Shown: piece by piece, positions 49,006 through 61,759 of the stretch
Position numbering within the stretch: the stretch's first letter is position 1
Layout of the letters: every line of letters starts with the position of its first letter
Source of the DNA: Ustulina deusta
Lineage: Eukaryota; Ascomycota; Sordariomycetes; Xylariales; Xylariaceae
Reading direction: 5' to 3'
DNA: 64,000 nucleotides
Assembly: GCA_023159155.1 (NCBI GenBank)
Contig: JAJNNX010000067.1
Span: 124,001-188,000 of the forward strand
Made by a program: the position numbers and the translations under genes
The notes under the pieces: generated by a model
Database searches by the model: none
Seen by the model: the letters and a program-made list of their open reading frames with translations, nothing else
What the model was told of the DNA's origin: nothing

Positions 49006-50638
49006 CTAATCGTTGTGGCTTAGGCGCAGGTCAAGGTATTGCTCCAGGACGGAATCAGTACTTTCGTTTCTCGAGTGCTTCTCCGATCCTTGAAGTTTTC
49101 TTAGTCTTTGATCTCTGGTTTCATGTTCAACTTTCCAGAACTTCTCATCCACTCTACCTGTGTAACTGAGACTTTCGGTCGGGCGAAAGTGGAATTCTCT
49201 ACTGAGCCTCTCCTCCGCGATGGCATCCAACCCGACGCCATCACGATTAGATAAAGCCGTGGCGGAGCTGGAACGCGACAGGGAGCCGGACCGATGATGC
49301 ATGCGTTGTCTTTCCTGGGTTTCCCTCTCTTCCTGGGCCTCTCTCTCGATGAGCTCGCGCAGAATGCCGCGACCTTCTTCCCGGTCTTCTTCGCTCGTAA
49401 TCTGCAGCCCCCAAGCCCTGAGAAACATCGCCTCACCTCGGTAATGCCGGTGCAGCCAGAACCTCTCCTTTGGTGTAAGCTTGTGCTCTGCCCCCGGGTG
49501 CTGCCCGTCTACCTGCTCCTGGAGTTCATTAGGCGGACTCCTCTCATTACCACGGTCGCTTGAGCTAGACTGTCCTCTTCTATGAAATTGATCACGGGCT
49601 TTGCCTTGGCCGGTCAACTTGGTCCCTGAGATTGGTGGTAGAGGCACGTTAGGCGGAGCGCTCGTAAGTGGCGGTAGCATCTGAGCCTCTCGAATTATCT
49701 TTCCAGGTTTTGGAGAACTCCTCGTACTCCTTTGGGGTTCCTGAATTTTTGGCTCATGCGGCCATGTTTCGCGCACGTGTAAGCTGTCTTTCGTCTCTAG
49801 AGAAACGAGTTGCGGGGGTAAGCCCCCCCATTCCGCCACTCTTGGAACCTCGGCATTCGATTGAGTCCGCCGGAGATGAATTTCTTTCGCCCTTGATGGA
49901 ACGTTATGTCCAACAGTCCGCTTCGTCGTTGGATGGGGCATGTAGCGCGATGCTTGGGATAAGGAAGTCGACCTCTTGGGGAACTGGACGGAACGGACTG
50001 GGTTCGTCTCGGGAATATCTATGGGGGAAGAGGCTGGCGACTGAAGGGGTGAGACGCTTGCCGGAGGACTATCATAAGTCGCATTACTTGACGAGCTAAA
50101 CGAGAATGGAGAAGGTAACCCCTCTTTGGGGGTGGTCGTATTGGGGCTCATATATGGATAGACCGTCCCCGGGGTTAAATGATGCGGCTCGTTCTTCCTT
50201 TTCTGCACTTCCGGCTGTAACTCTGGAAACCATTGTGTTATTGGTCTATCGCTATCGAGATTCAAGGCGTCGGGCGTTTTCTGAGGGCCATTACCGGGGC
50301 CTGCAATGGCGATACCTATTCCGGGCGGGTTCGGCGGCGGCGGGTTAAAAGCCCACTGTGTTAGAGGCCGTTCCGTTGGCTTGGATCGATCAGGGGCGGG
50401 AAGGTCCAGCACCTCAAAAGCGGTCCCCACGCGTGCGCCTCCAAGGTGAACGATCTCGGGTTCGGCAGTACGTCTGGAGTTATGATTGGAACTGGTTCAA
50501 TTAACCACGCGTTAGTTGGTACTAGGGAATAGCATTAATTTGGAGGGGAAGGGTTGGCACGTACTTGAAACTCGTTTTGCTGGAATTCCATTTCACCCAG
50601 TTTAGAGCCCTTTGACTGGGCTCTCTAGAGGGTGGCAT
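49006..50638 (-). CDS. Conserved disordered fungal protein
   Basis: Exons 50638-50565 and 50473-49006 sum to 1542 nt (513 aa). The short N-terminal motif MPPSREPSQRALNWVKWN is followed by about 300 residues rich in Pro, Ser and charged amino acids, probably disordered. A helical segment then reads LTPKERFWLHRHYRGEAMFL and LRAWGLQITSEEDREEGR, the likely conserved core. The C-terminus has Arg/Glu-rich coiled-coil-like sequence. No signal peptide, TMS or enzyme motif. Function unknown; the KERFWLHRHYRGE motif looks like a fungus-wide signature, but I cannot name it. Confidence 0.8.
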
Positions 50639-51991
50639 TCTGGATTTTCCCCGAGACCTCTCACCAATTGCAGCTCACTCCAAACGATAGAGCACGACAG
50701 CGTCGCGAGCACGAAGCCAAAAGAATATGACGATGCCAGCGCAACGTGGCGTGGCAGGGAAAGAAGAATATTCAGGAGGCTGATATCTCACCCTATTCTC
50801 TTTAAAGACATTTCTAGACCTGAAAGAACCGACCCGCTTGACGCGTTCTGGAATTTATTGGGTCTGCAGTAGCGTATACCATCCTAGCACCAGACTAACT
50901 AGGTACGCTAATATAATATCCCTGCCAGGTCATGAATCTCAAACGCAAGCTATCACCCAATTAGCGATAGTTGTTGAGTGGAACATGTTCCCTGAGTAGC
51001 CGAATGAGGCGCCGGGTCCCAAGTCCCCGGACTCAATCGAACTCATTGCTATGACAGGTTTAGAAGGAGTACTTTTATTTCAACGTAGGTAAGTGAGATC
51101 ATATAGACACGCAATTAGAAACAAGAGCCATTGAATCTTTTAACCATCAGTCTTGTGAGTCCCCAACTGGAAACGCGTACCATCGCTGCTTGTCACACCC
51201 CGCCGAATACGCTGTTTGAAATGGGGAAGTCCGTACCTAGAGCTGAAAAAAAGAATCCCAGCGTCGTGTAGGAAGCATACGTCATTCGATTTTGATGAAA
51301 TGTCCCATGACTTATTTGTCCTTTCCGGCACGCGAGATTCGAAATCATTGTTCCTTGTTCTCAATACCTGTGCCAATCTACTGCGTACTGTAGCAGAGCT
51401 AGGTATGCGCTTTGTTGGACGTTCTGAGTCAGTCGTGCTCGAGTCTAATGACAAAGCTTAAACTCGTATGCGCATGTCAGCCACCCGCATACGCAGTACA
51501 GCATTTTAGGTAGAGAGGTCAGGAGTGCGGGTTACTTACTCATGAGGTACTATGACCCGTTATCTCGCCGATATTCGGCCAACGCGCTCGTCACCGACGA
51601 TATCTATTATAGTAAAAATGAAGACAGGCTCGGCTCAAGTCACCAACGGAATAACCACTGGCTGAGCTAGGGTTTAGCCATTTAGACCCGGGCGCGCATC
51701 TAGCCCTTTGGCCAATGAGAACGTGTACATAATAAACGAAGCAATCTATTCAGAGTCAAATGGGGTTTGTTGCCTGATATAACTGTTCTGTTGATATCCC
51801 TATCTCAACCTTATATAGAGGATGGTTTCTAAGAGCGGCATCCTGGATACCATATCTGCCCCAGAATAGTAGATTTGCTTGGATGCTATCATGCAAGAAT
51901 AGGCACGGATCCGTGATTGCAACACCCATTGGTAATACCTAAGTACCGGATAACTCTAGCATATTTCCCGCGCGCAACCCTACTCCTATAT
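50639..51991. other. Intergenic, 1.35 kb
   Basis: Promoter side of the disordered-protein gene, then sequence with short ORFs on both strands (for example 51216-51461 plus) that I cannot assign. Confidence 0.4.
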
Positions 51992-52610
51992 CTATGGTTC
52001 TCTCCATCCGTCTTCCGTTTCCAATAGGTCCACGATTCTATCAGAGTAAGACTTAGAAGGGATGCTGTCCTGTGCCTCTGAATCCATAGTATTATTCTCA
52101 TCTCTGAACACTCTAGGCGTCTCTGCTGGATCAGTAACCCCTTCCGTATGGCGAATATGAGCATGCTGTGTATTTTTCCTCTGGCGTCTTATCCAACTCC
52201 AGCGGATTGCCATTGACAGAAGCCGAATATAACAGCGGCTAATATTGCTATAACCCCAAGCACGATTTCACTGGTATTATTGCTGGAGTTGCCATCAGTG
52301 CTTCCGTCGCTGGGCGAACTCGGTATATCATCAGTGAACATCTCGATTTTCTGCGTAGGATCCACGGCCATACGCATGCTCTTTTGCCATGGGATAGTCG
52401 TTATTTGCAGGCTTGCATCAGCGCAGCATGATGCTGCGAATTCAAAATTTCCTGATCCAACGTAATATTCGCCATTATTATAAGGTGTGCATGACCAGAG
52501 AATACGCCTTTTCGACCCATTGAGAATCTTGTGCCGGTCCTCGACGAAGCACTGTTGACAGGGCGAAGGCCAGGCAGCATCGGTAACGCTCCGGAGAAGA
52601 GCTTAAGTTG
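51992..52610 (-). pseudogene. Single-pass membrane protein gene, probably frameshifted
   Basis: Minus-strand frame from about 52610 reads AAWPSPCQQCFVEDRHKILN then CTPYNNGEYYVGSGNFEF, CCADASLQITTIP, an acidic Ser/Asn-rich linker and one TMS (IVLGVIAILAAVIFGFC). Immediately after the TMS, near 52205, a different frame continues with IRWSWIRRQRKN and an acidic tail ending VDLLETEDGW, as expected for the juxtamembrane and cytosolic part. No intron fits in the few available bases, so a frameshift is likely. A candidate upstream exon (about 52755-52870, ending ATNAIDLSCKADG before gtaggt) may supply the signal-peptide side. Family unknown: receptor-like architecture only. Confidence 0.5.
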
Positions 52611-52870
52611 TATGTGTTGTTAGAAATCGTCACCCCTATAAAAAAGGACTTTCCGAGAACAAATTAAACGAGGAGCCCGCAACCTTTTCGGAGACCAGCA
52701 AATATCACAAAAGCTTAAATTTATCTTATGGGACATAATTAGGCCGGATTCTACCTACCTTATGGCCCAGCACACCATCTGCCTTACAGCTGAGATCGAT
52801 GGCGTTTGTGGCTTTAAAAATACCAAGGATATAGTTACTGATCAGGATATCCTTACTGCTGACACTGGAG

Positions 52871-54955
52871 GCAGTTAGTCTATATAATCACCAACTTGAA
52901 GCCGATTTAGAAGAAGACAATGAGACTCCAAGATTTTGGCTCAGACGAGAATTGTGGACGACTCTGGAAGGCCATGTCAACGGAATATCTCCTGAGCTAG
53001 TCGGTCTTCCAGTGACTGTTTCATTCTGTTTCCCCGTCACACATCCAGCACCGCAGCCGATTTCTTCTCTCGATAACTGATATAAGATAGCATAAACAAC
53101 AAGACAACAGAAATAAATAGGTCGCTGTTGGTTTGCTTTCTGATATTTTCACACTATTCCTGCAACCTGTGTTGGAGCCCCCCTTCAGAATTAGGGCTTC
53201 TCTGGGTGAGGATACTGCCATGTCCTTGAGTTGTGGGAACTTCTCTAATCAACCCAATGCAGGGACACCGTAGGCCTAAATGCCACATCGCGCCTCTATT
53301 AACTGACACTCTGCTGAATTTCTATTCATTACAGCACCTTAGCAGTAGCTAGCACCATTCTTTTCTTTCCGACCGTTTTCTAGCACGGACCATGCGTCTC
53401 CGAGAAAACATAGCTCGTACAGTCAGACACGGGAAACATACGTGAAGAGAATACTGCTCCATCAAATAAGCCCATAGGATTTTATACGCCCGAGGGGCTC
53501 GGTGGTAAAGTCGTAGACTCAGTTGCAGTCAAAAGTGGATCAAGACCGGAAGAAAAGTAGCTGCTATCTGGGTGCAATAACTTGAGAGTGATAACAAATA
53601 CAAGGCATCGCCGCCGCTTGTGCATTCTTTTGCTCCTATTTCCGTATCAATTGAAAAGTCGCGCTCGGGGAATGGGGGCTAAGGAGGTCCACCAACCTTT
53701 TCTAGCTAATACTCAGTTAATAACGGTTAAAAAAGCGTTTATAAAAAAGAAAAACCCCATAGTCCATTATTATCTTGGGAATGATGACATATAGTTTGCC
53801 AATCAAAGAGACCTTGGAGGTTAACCACATGAAAGCACAGGCTTACTTCGTTAGCGAAGGCTTAAGGCAAACTAGTTTTCCTCATCCCCGGCCGCCCTTA
53901 GAGGAGACAACCTCTTTGTAACGGTTATCCATGTTCTTGAAGCTAATTCCGATATCTTGACGAAAAACATTCCTGTATTTCTAGGAGGAGCTGATCTCGC
54001 ACGCCTGCGGGAGGTATGACAGGAGATAAGGGTCGGGGTTTCGGCTTTGATATCTTTTCCCATTCACCTTTGCGACAATGTAAGACAGAGCACTTCTCTT
54101 GTGACACCTCATACTACTGGCGGTATTCTTTGAGAAGGTTGTAGATATTCTTAGTAGAGCCGAGACATCAAATAACAAGAGCTGGCGGATCGTTGGTGAT
54201 TTTTTTTTTTTGATCGCCTGCTGCGCTCAAATAAAAATAAAGGTCCTACCTACCACACAAACTAGGACGATGCTTAAACTCATGGTCAACATCGTTAACA
54301 TCGTTGTTCTTGTTGACATAAAAACCAACAATAAATGAAGCGGCAGATCTTATCTACTGTGGCAAGGTGTTGAACTGACCTTGTGATTGGCTCTAATCCT
54401 ATCCATACAGTTCAAATGATTCGATACACTGTAGCCTTCCACCCCTTATTCAATGTCTTTGTCTTCAGTTAGGGTGCACCAGTCTAGGATATTGGTGGTC
54501 GTAAACAGCGCGCAGATATTATTTTTCATCAGTGCTTGAGAGTTATCACTAGGCTACCGACATTCTATCATCCCCTACCGCCTCTAAGACGATACCTTTG
54601 TTTATATGTGACCGCACAACCTCAATATGGGCTCCTAATAACGCTATTGAAAAGCTACTGCCCAGCCCTCAATAGCACTGCCTCGGGGGCAGAATTCTAG
54701 GCGCTCGACATGCACCATGCAGGCAGTGTGGCAGGCTCCAATTGGCAAAGTAATCAGGGATCAGTGAGTATGGTGAGTGGCTGTAACCAGCACTGCCACT
54801 GCATGAAAGCGACGCTGACCACCAATTCTATATCAAGGCTGATTCTGCCCAATTTTTAGTTGCTTATATGAAGGGGTGGGGCTGGGAAATCATTTACCTC
54901 GAACTTTCCCTCAAACGCACTGAGTCGGTTTCATCAGTACTCGAAACTAGCCGAT
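52871..54955. other. Intergenic, 2 kb
   Basis: No coding sequence recognised. A T run lies near 54200. A tRNA-like stretch near 53488-53545 was examined and rejected. Confidence 0.4.
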
Positions 54956-57841
54956 ATGGAAGCTTTTGGTACAGCGGCAGCTGTCACGGAGCTTCTTAGC
55001 CTGTCTATCAAAGTTAGCAAGGCTGCGAAGAGCCTTGTAGAATCATTTGCCAATGCGCCCGACGAGTTGGTCCAGCTGGCAACAAAGCTCACTCATATAC
55101 AATTGCGTATTCAGCAACTGTACATGTTAGACCAAGAACTGAGTGTAGCGGATTCGGCTGTGCTACTTCCATCAGAGCACCAAACAGTGCTATCAACAGG
55201 TCTTCAAACCAATTTAGAGGCGCTACAAGCAGTCCAGAGTCTATGCAATGCTCGCTTGGGCAATTCGGAAACAATTGGAACTAGGTAGCGATGGGCAATG
55301 CTCGACAAGAAAAAGGCTAGTCGGATACTTGAAAAAATCACGAAAGCAGAATCCGATCTGAGCGTTATGCTAACAATACTCGGAGTGTACGGATCCTCTT
55401 TATCTTTGTTCATCGACCCACCCCTTCTTTCTACAATCCAGCCTCACTCCTTCCTCTATGGATCGTATTAATAATCTTGTATAAAGTTTCTAACTTCTCA
55501 CAGGCGATTGACCTCGTTGAACCAAATTTCCTTAGGAGCTCTCAATGCGAGCCATTCGCTTCTACATTCAGAATTAAAGGAGTCGACTAAAGCCGTCAAA
55601 GAATTGATACATGTAGAGATCCAAGGTTTGATCAGAGACGTAAGCGCAGATTCTCATACCCGGAGAAACCTCATGATGTGTGCCTCCACTTACAGATAGT
55701 AGAGTTCGGTCGATAATCTCAACATGACTGCGGCGGTTTCAGATGACAATCCATACCAGCCCACCCATACTGAGAATACGCTTTGTGTGCATGTAAAAAC
55801 CGCGCGGCAAAATCACCGACGTGAACTGGAAAAGCAGTCACCACCTGTGTTAACATTTGTTTCAAGTACCCACACTAAAGAGAGACTCGACCCGGGCATG
55901 AGGCTGATTGAACACGATATGAGGAGAAGCTTAAGCACCCACTCCGTAGTCTACGGTAGCTTACGCAGATTGCACACAACTGAGAAGCGTGCAATAGGTG
56001 CAATGCTGACGGTGCAATCTAAGCGGAATCGCCGAAAGCTTAGGCTTGTGTTTGAAATCGGCTTCAAGCTGTTCAGTCAACATGTCTTACGATTCGAACT
56101 AAACTTGCGACAAACTGCACGACGTTGGACTAGCATGCCAACGGTGGACTGCTCGATGCCTATTTTCAACGTGCGACCGAATGACGCCCCCATATTCCAG
56201 GCTTGTCGCGATAAAGACGTAAATAGAGTACGGTACTTATTGGAAAGTGGGCAGGCAAGTGTACATGATGTCGATGACGAAGTTGGAGGGCTGCTTGAGG
56301 TGCGTAGGTGGAAACCCACGATGGGTGGAAAGAACTGGTGTTGGTTGCAGTATGGCTGACCATCGACAGCATGCTTTGAAGAGATACTGCAGAATGGGGT
56401 CATACACTTCTGACTTGGACGAAAACTATCATCGAATTCAGCAGCTAGTACAGCACCTTCTAGACCAAGGATGTGATCCAAATACTTTCTACGGGCCAAT
56501 ACGTTGGGGTAGATTGTAAGTATCAGTCGCCTTTTCCTTGGTCATACATGTCTACCTAACTCACCGTTCAAAGACCAGCCATCCTGTGGGCATTTGATTG
56601 GGGATATTCCTCCGCCGTTTCCGCCTTGCTGTTGCACGGAGCCGACATCGTTTCTTTCGATTCGATAGTGCCAGGTTGCCTCCAAGACGTGAACGCTGGC
56701 TTCGAATGGAAACTGAAGATACTGCGATCAGTGGGTTTCTCGGACTGGAAACCTGAGTCACGTCCCGAGGTATTACCTGCGACTACTATTTTGCATGGCG
56801 CCTGCGAGTCATCCAACGTCCAGGAAGTTCTGTTTGCGCTAGAAGTCGCTGGCCTGGACCCAGACATGGCATTGGCAACTGCTGTCCGAGCAGGTTTCCT
56901 GAAGGGAGCAGCAATCTTGATCGAATGTGGGGCCACGGTACATCGTTGCAGGTACTTACACGGCTGGTACCCTGAGGGCCCCACTGCCAGGACTCATTAT
57001 CTTTTCCTTCAGGGAGCCAATCCACGGCGCACAACACAGTTCGGTGAATCGACATGGCACGATACTTGGTTCACAGTCGACAGAAGGGACTTTAATCAAT
57101 ACACGGAAGTTATGTCTGCGAGCACCCGAGGTGGCAAGATTTTTCAGTTATGGTGTTGGTGATTTTTGGGCATCCGGTAAGATATATGAGTGGTATATAT
57201 CCGATCTCGAAAATGCGGAGCAAACAAGAAGACCACGATTGAATTTCGGTTGGACTCGCTCGGGCCGAATATACCGGGCATCATCCGGCCAGGATGGGAA
57301 AGGGTCACAGGGAGGAGAAACTGAGGAGGCAAGGCCTACTTTGGTTCAAACTCGTCGCTGCCAGAGCTCTAACGGTACAGTGAATAATCATCTGAATGAT
57401 GCTAGAGTGGATTCGGCACACTGGGGAGAAGAAAACCCTCAGGTCAGTCGTGATGAACTCAAGAATCCCTGTGACCTGGGTTCCTTTTTCAGATATCAAA
57501 CGCAATTCTGCCACCATACTTCTTCCGCCGAAGGCCGCCGACGTCTCACGCGTTTTCCGATGGTCTTAGCACTCTGCGATGCCCTGCAATTTGCCGGATA
57601 CCGCGCAGAGATGGATGACGACGGGGATATATGGTATGAAATCGACGATGGTGATAGGTACTTTGATGCCAAAGAACATCAGGACGGAGATGGTCGTGGG
57701 GACTGGATCGCGGAGTTTTGTCCGATTTGTCAAGACTTCGAGAGACATGGCCTAGGTCATGTGCTAGAAAAGGCTGAGGAGGCTAAACGGGAACTACGGG
57801 AATACAGGGAGAAGGTCAGAGCTGCAAAGTATGGTGTGTAA
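54956..57841 (+). pseudogene. Ankyrin protein with STAND-type fungal N-terminus, interrupted by stops
   Basis: The start is MEAFGTAAAVTELLSLSIKV, typical of the N-terminal helical domain of fungal NLR/STAND and ankyrin proteins. Exon 1 (54956-55386) holds a TAG at 55286-55288 inside an otherwise conserved block (WAMLDKKKASRILEKI). Exon 2 from 55504 is open except for tandem TAG-TAG at 55697-55702, then continues in the same frame to ankyrin-like repeats (PIFQACRDKDVNRVRYLLES). Later exons, about 56351-56515, 56574-56951 and 57013 on, carry AFDWGYSSAVSALLLHGADI and ATAVRAGFLKGAAILIECGA. The end is an acidic segment with CPICQDFERHGLGH and a Lys/Glu-rich tail. Splicing near 56300 and 57450 is uncertain. 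Three stop codons argue for a pseudogene; TAG from TGG or CAG fits C-to-T/G-to-A change. Confidence 0.65.
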
Positions 57842-58774
57842 TAATGCTGCAAACTACTTCCTTGACTGGTCTATGTATATTGAAGTGGTGTGAGTGGATC
57901 ATAGGGGCTTAGCATGTGCGTAAGCCACTTGGCGGCTTTACTTAGGAGGGATATAAACACTATGGGCGTCGATTTTCGGGGGAAGGAGAGTGGCATACAC
58001 AACATAGCTAGCATTGCGAATGAATTCACGACTTCTATTTCCTTCACTTGATCAATTAATTCCCCAAGAACACAGAGTGGTAAGCTTGTCACGTCTTATG
58101 CCCCTCGAGAGGCTTGGGAGGCTGCAAAACAGAGGACCTGCCTGACGTTAAGCGCCATCAATTAATCAATTCGACTGCAATAATAGCCGGGAGAAGCCGT
58201 GTCCAAGGGGCCATCCTAGTGAAAGCTGAAGGAATCGAACATAGCTTGGGATAGTTGACATAAGGGATCGGTTTACCTGCTCCTCTTTACCTCGTGGGAA
58301 CTTGTACTTCTGTTTAATATAAAAACTCCGTCTTTGTATTGTTCGATAGCGAGTCAAACAAGAGAATGTATACCTAATAATAGTGCCTTGTAGCAGTAGA
58401 ATTGACTGACGTTTCTGAGTGTTACAAGAATATCCATATCAGCAGTAAATTATTTCAGCGAGCATAACACTCACTAAATCCGCTACGATCGGCGTTGCCT
58501 TGATCAGGCTCATAGACATATAATTCCAGTTCGAACGAGGGTGTCTAAGGAATTATGATGTTCAATGTTCAGTGCTTAGAGGAAGGGAGGGGAGCGTGAG
58601 TTGAAATGCAATTGAGCACAGCCTCTCCAGGAATCAAAGATGCGCGCATGAAGATATTTGCAAAATGGGAGTCTAGTGCGGAATTGCTGTTCTTGGGATG
58701 CACGACTTACATGTAACCGACGTGAACTCCAGGCATACGAGGTATTGGTCATCATTCGGTACGTGACAATACAT
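57842..58774. other. Intergenic between ankyrin gene and membrane-protein gene
   Basis: Both neighbours end here (convergent). No coding sequence recognised. Confidence 0.45.
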
Positions 58775-61759
58775 TTAAGCTTCGTTGTCCTCTTCCTTCC
58801 ACGCGAAATATTGGTATGTAACATAAACCGTAAGTAAGGCCACCAAAAAAGCTCCTAAACTAAAAGCCGATGAACTATCAGACGTTAGTGCTGCATAGAT
58901 AACCACTATAACACCGCTCGTAATGAGCGCCGCCCATATGAGGAGCAGGATGTAAGGCCAATTCAGATCTTCGTTCACACGGATTCCCCATCCTATCACC
59001 CGTTGGCCATCTTGACCTGCTGGCCGAACCAACTGCCCGTTGAGTTTTTTGGGAAACGTTGTTATCCAGAATTTATCGGTATGGGGACCTGGCTTCAGCA
59101 GGTGCTTCAATGGGATGTCGGCAATTTCAACATCATCCATCGGTACGGGTTCGTAGAGATATCGTTTCGCCCTTATCTCCTCTTCCGGGGGGACCTCTCG
59201 TTTCTTGAACCATCTAGGGCAGCATCTCTCCCCAATAGGGACCAAGTGGAACTAATTGGTCATAGTTAGTTTCGACTTTGGCTTTCGCCTCCGACGTGCC
59301 AAAAACACCTATAAACTGGGTACCTACTCGAACAAAATCCCCCGAGGCAATCGTGTGAATGTGGGCTTTGCTGAGGGCATTGTGTAACATCGGAAAAGAA
59401 TTATAGAAATTTAGTAATGGCGGAAACAGTAGGTACGGAGCGTAGAGAAGCCCAGAAACTGATGATGGGATTATTCGTGAGATATGCCACTCATAGTCTC
59501 TACGGACCTTTTGGTACTCCTGCGAAATCCTCTCGAACAGATACTGGTCATTGCTAATGGAGCCAATTTCGAGCTGAACCAGAGTTGTTGAACTTTTCGT
59601 GTTAACACAAAGCAGAAGATATTGGGGTATCCCTTGATTAGTCGAGCTCGAATTCCGATTTTCGATGCCAGTGGCTTGGTCGTTGTCAGGCAATGGCGGT
59701 GACGGACCCTGAAGTCGAGTGGGAGAGTGGTGCAAATTCGTATTGTTCCTCAAATATGCTTGAGCTGGCGTTGTTGGGGAAGTCAAAGTCTGTGGGCTTC
59801 GAGGGTCGATCATAGCGGCCCGGGAACTAACGGTTAGTCTCCGTCTAAATCTTAGGATTCCACCAGGTGATAGCTCTTTGACATCAACATAGGAGAGCTC
59901 TCCGCAGCCCTGAAAAAAAGATGTTAGGCATGTGTACTTGAAGTAATAGGGGAACTAACACAATAGTAAAAAATCCGTTCATAGCCAGAAGGTGGTGTCG
60001 AGCAGATGCCTTGAAGCCAAAGCCGCAATGGGTTTTGCCTTCGTCGTCCAGTCCGGGCCCGGCCAGGGGTCTGCGATGTTGTGAATCTTCTCAGTTCAAG
60101 CGAAGACGGCTCAGCTCCATCCACGGGCGTCGTGCTAGAGCGGTGTAAACGACCTGGTGATGGCGAACGCGAACCAGAAGCGCTGCTTACTCTGGAGATT
60201 CCAGAATAAATAGAATTACCATCTCCACGGTGGCAATAGTGATTGTAGCTTTCTGGTATGTTTTGGGGGTTGGAGTTCCTTTCGGCCTCATCCGGAATCA
60301 CGGTATATCCATTACGGACGAAGAGTGCTGGACCAAGTATAACTAGAGCATTAGCAACAAAATTTGACCATTGTCCTATAAAGGTTAGAAGGCAATCTTG
60401 GTCATACCTTTGAGGGACAGAGAGTTTGCTTACCAACACTACTAAAGCCCTCAGTCTCATAAATGACCTGTTTGGTCCAGAAGTTGATCTCGCCAAGAAC
60501 GGGAATGACAATGGCAACGGCACCAAATATGCACATCAGAGTGATTCTTCCGACATCTTCAACTTTCATGTTGATAGCGATCATTCGGCCCCGCGTTTTG
60601 CCATTGGTACCGTCAATCATCTGGCTCATTTGCTCTCGATTTCGATCGTGTCTTTTGTTCCAATTGAGTCCTAGGATATTTTCCCATGTAAAAATCTATG
60701 AAGACAAGCTCAATCAGCAGTCCTCTCTTCACCATTAGTAGAACTATATTACTTGAGCATGATCTCCTGAACGGGTAGGTAAAGGCAAGCCAACTATCAA
60801 TTCGTCTTTTCTAAGAAAATGGGTAACTAGATTATAAGACAACGTACTAGGGCGAGAGCTGGCGGTATTGAGCATCCTGCTGCTAGCAGAGCGGCTGTAC
60901 CGAATGTGAGTGTCGTAGGTTGTGGGATGACATAGATAGAAGCTCCTCCCTGGCGGAGAGGGGAATATGGACCGCTATCACCGACAACGCAGTGTAGATT
61001 GCAATCTGCATTCTGATAAGGCAATTCCCACGCATTATAAGGGCTGATGGGATTATCAGAATCACCAAAGGAGCAGGCGTGTACTTGGGTTCGGAAGAAC
61101 TCGACGGTCAGGCTCAACATGCCTGTATATGATCAGCAGCTTCCTACAGAGTACAGCTCCCTTCAGCCACCTACCAGCAAGCAGGAGACCAGTCCAAACA
61201 AAAATGAGGTTATTTATTCTTGGTCTAACTTATGCCATTAGCTTCTACCTCCACTCTATGTGTGCGTGGATTGAAAGAAGACTACTACATAATTGTACCC
61301 GCTTCGGCCCCGACGGTCCACGAGCAAAACTTGGGTGTGCCTACATTTTTGAAAAGTTAAGAGTGATCGGGGCGGTCAAAACGGCTATCGAGCATATCTG
61401 GAATGCTCCATAGATGTCCATATCGACCGCATCTGTGATAGCAGGAGTTAGAGGTGGGGAATGTAACATGGCTCGCAAAGTGCCGGCTTACTGTCTACAT
61501 GGACGGCCGCGAGTACGATGGAGTGCAGCGATGCCACGGCGGGCAACAGCAGAGCCGCGGCAAAACAGGCGTTTCTAAGCCATTCTTGATGCTTAGCTAG
61601 GACACAGGTTGCGACAAGGACGTAGTATCTAAAAAGGCTCGAGGTTAGAAAGACAGGCGGCGGCGGTACATCTACAGCGTCTACTGACAAAATCCTGGTT
61701 GCGGGGTCATATTGTTCAGAGAGGGGCCAAGCACAGATGACCTGTGTAGTTTCAATCAT
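58775..61759 (-). CDS. Multipass membrane protein of unknown function
   Basis: Eight exons: 61759-61492, 61432-61345, 61218-61175, 61122-60848, 60695-60434, 60375-59960, 59909-59328 and 59251-58775. They sum to 2412 nt (803 aa). Hydrophobic segments occur in seven or more places: AALLLPAVASLHSIVLAAV, IFVWTGLLLAGMLSLTVEFF, FGTAALLAAGC, LMCIFGAVAIVIPVLGEINF, NALVILGPALF, and two near the C-terminus (ILLLIWAALITSGVIVVIY, AFSLGAFLVALLTVYVTYQY). A Ser/Arg-rich loop (about 60000-60260) and a large soluble part separate them. A Cys-rich loop (about 60960-61080) is probably extracellular. It resembles uncharacterised fungal integral membrane proteins; I know no function. The 44-nt third exon and 126-nt intron before it are the weakest parts of the model. 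Confidence 0.78.

Noticed and set aside
53488..53545. tRNA-like sequence with box A/B-like motifs (ggctcggtggta, ggatcaagacc)
   Set aside because: The stems do not pair properly, T33 is absent and there is no acceptor stem; at best a very old tRNA relic.
56077..56499. Minus-strand ORF with Cys/His spacing resembling a zinc motif
   Set aside because: Antisense to the ankyrin exons, which read as conserved protein on the plus strand.
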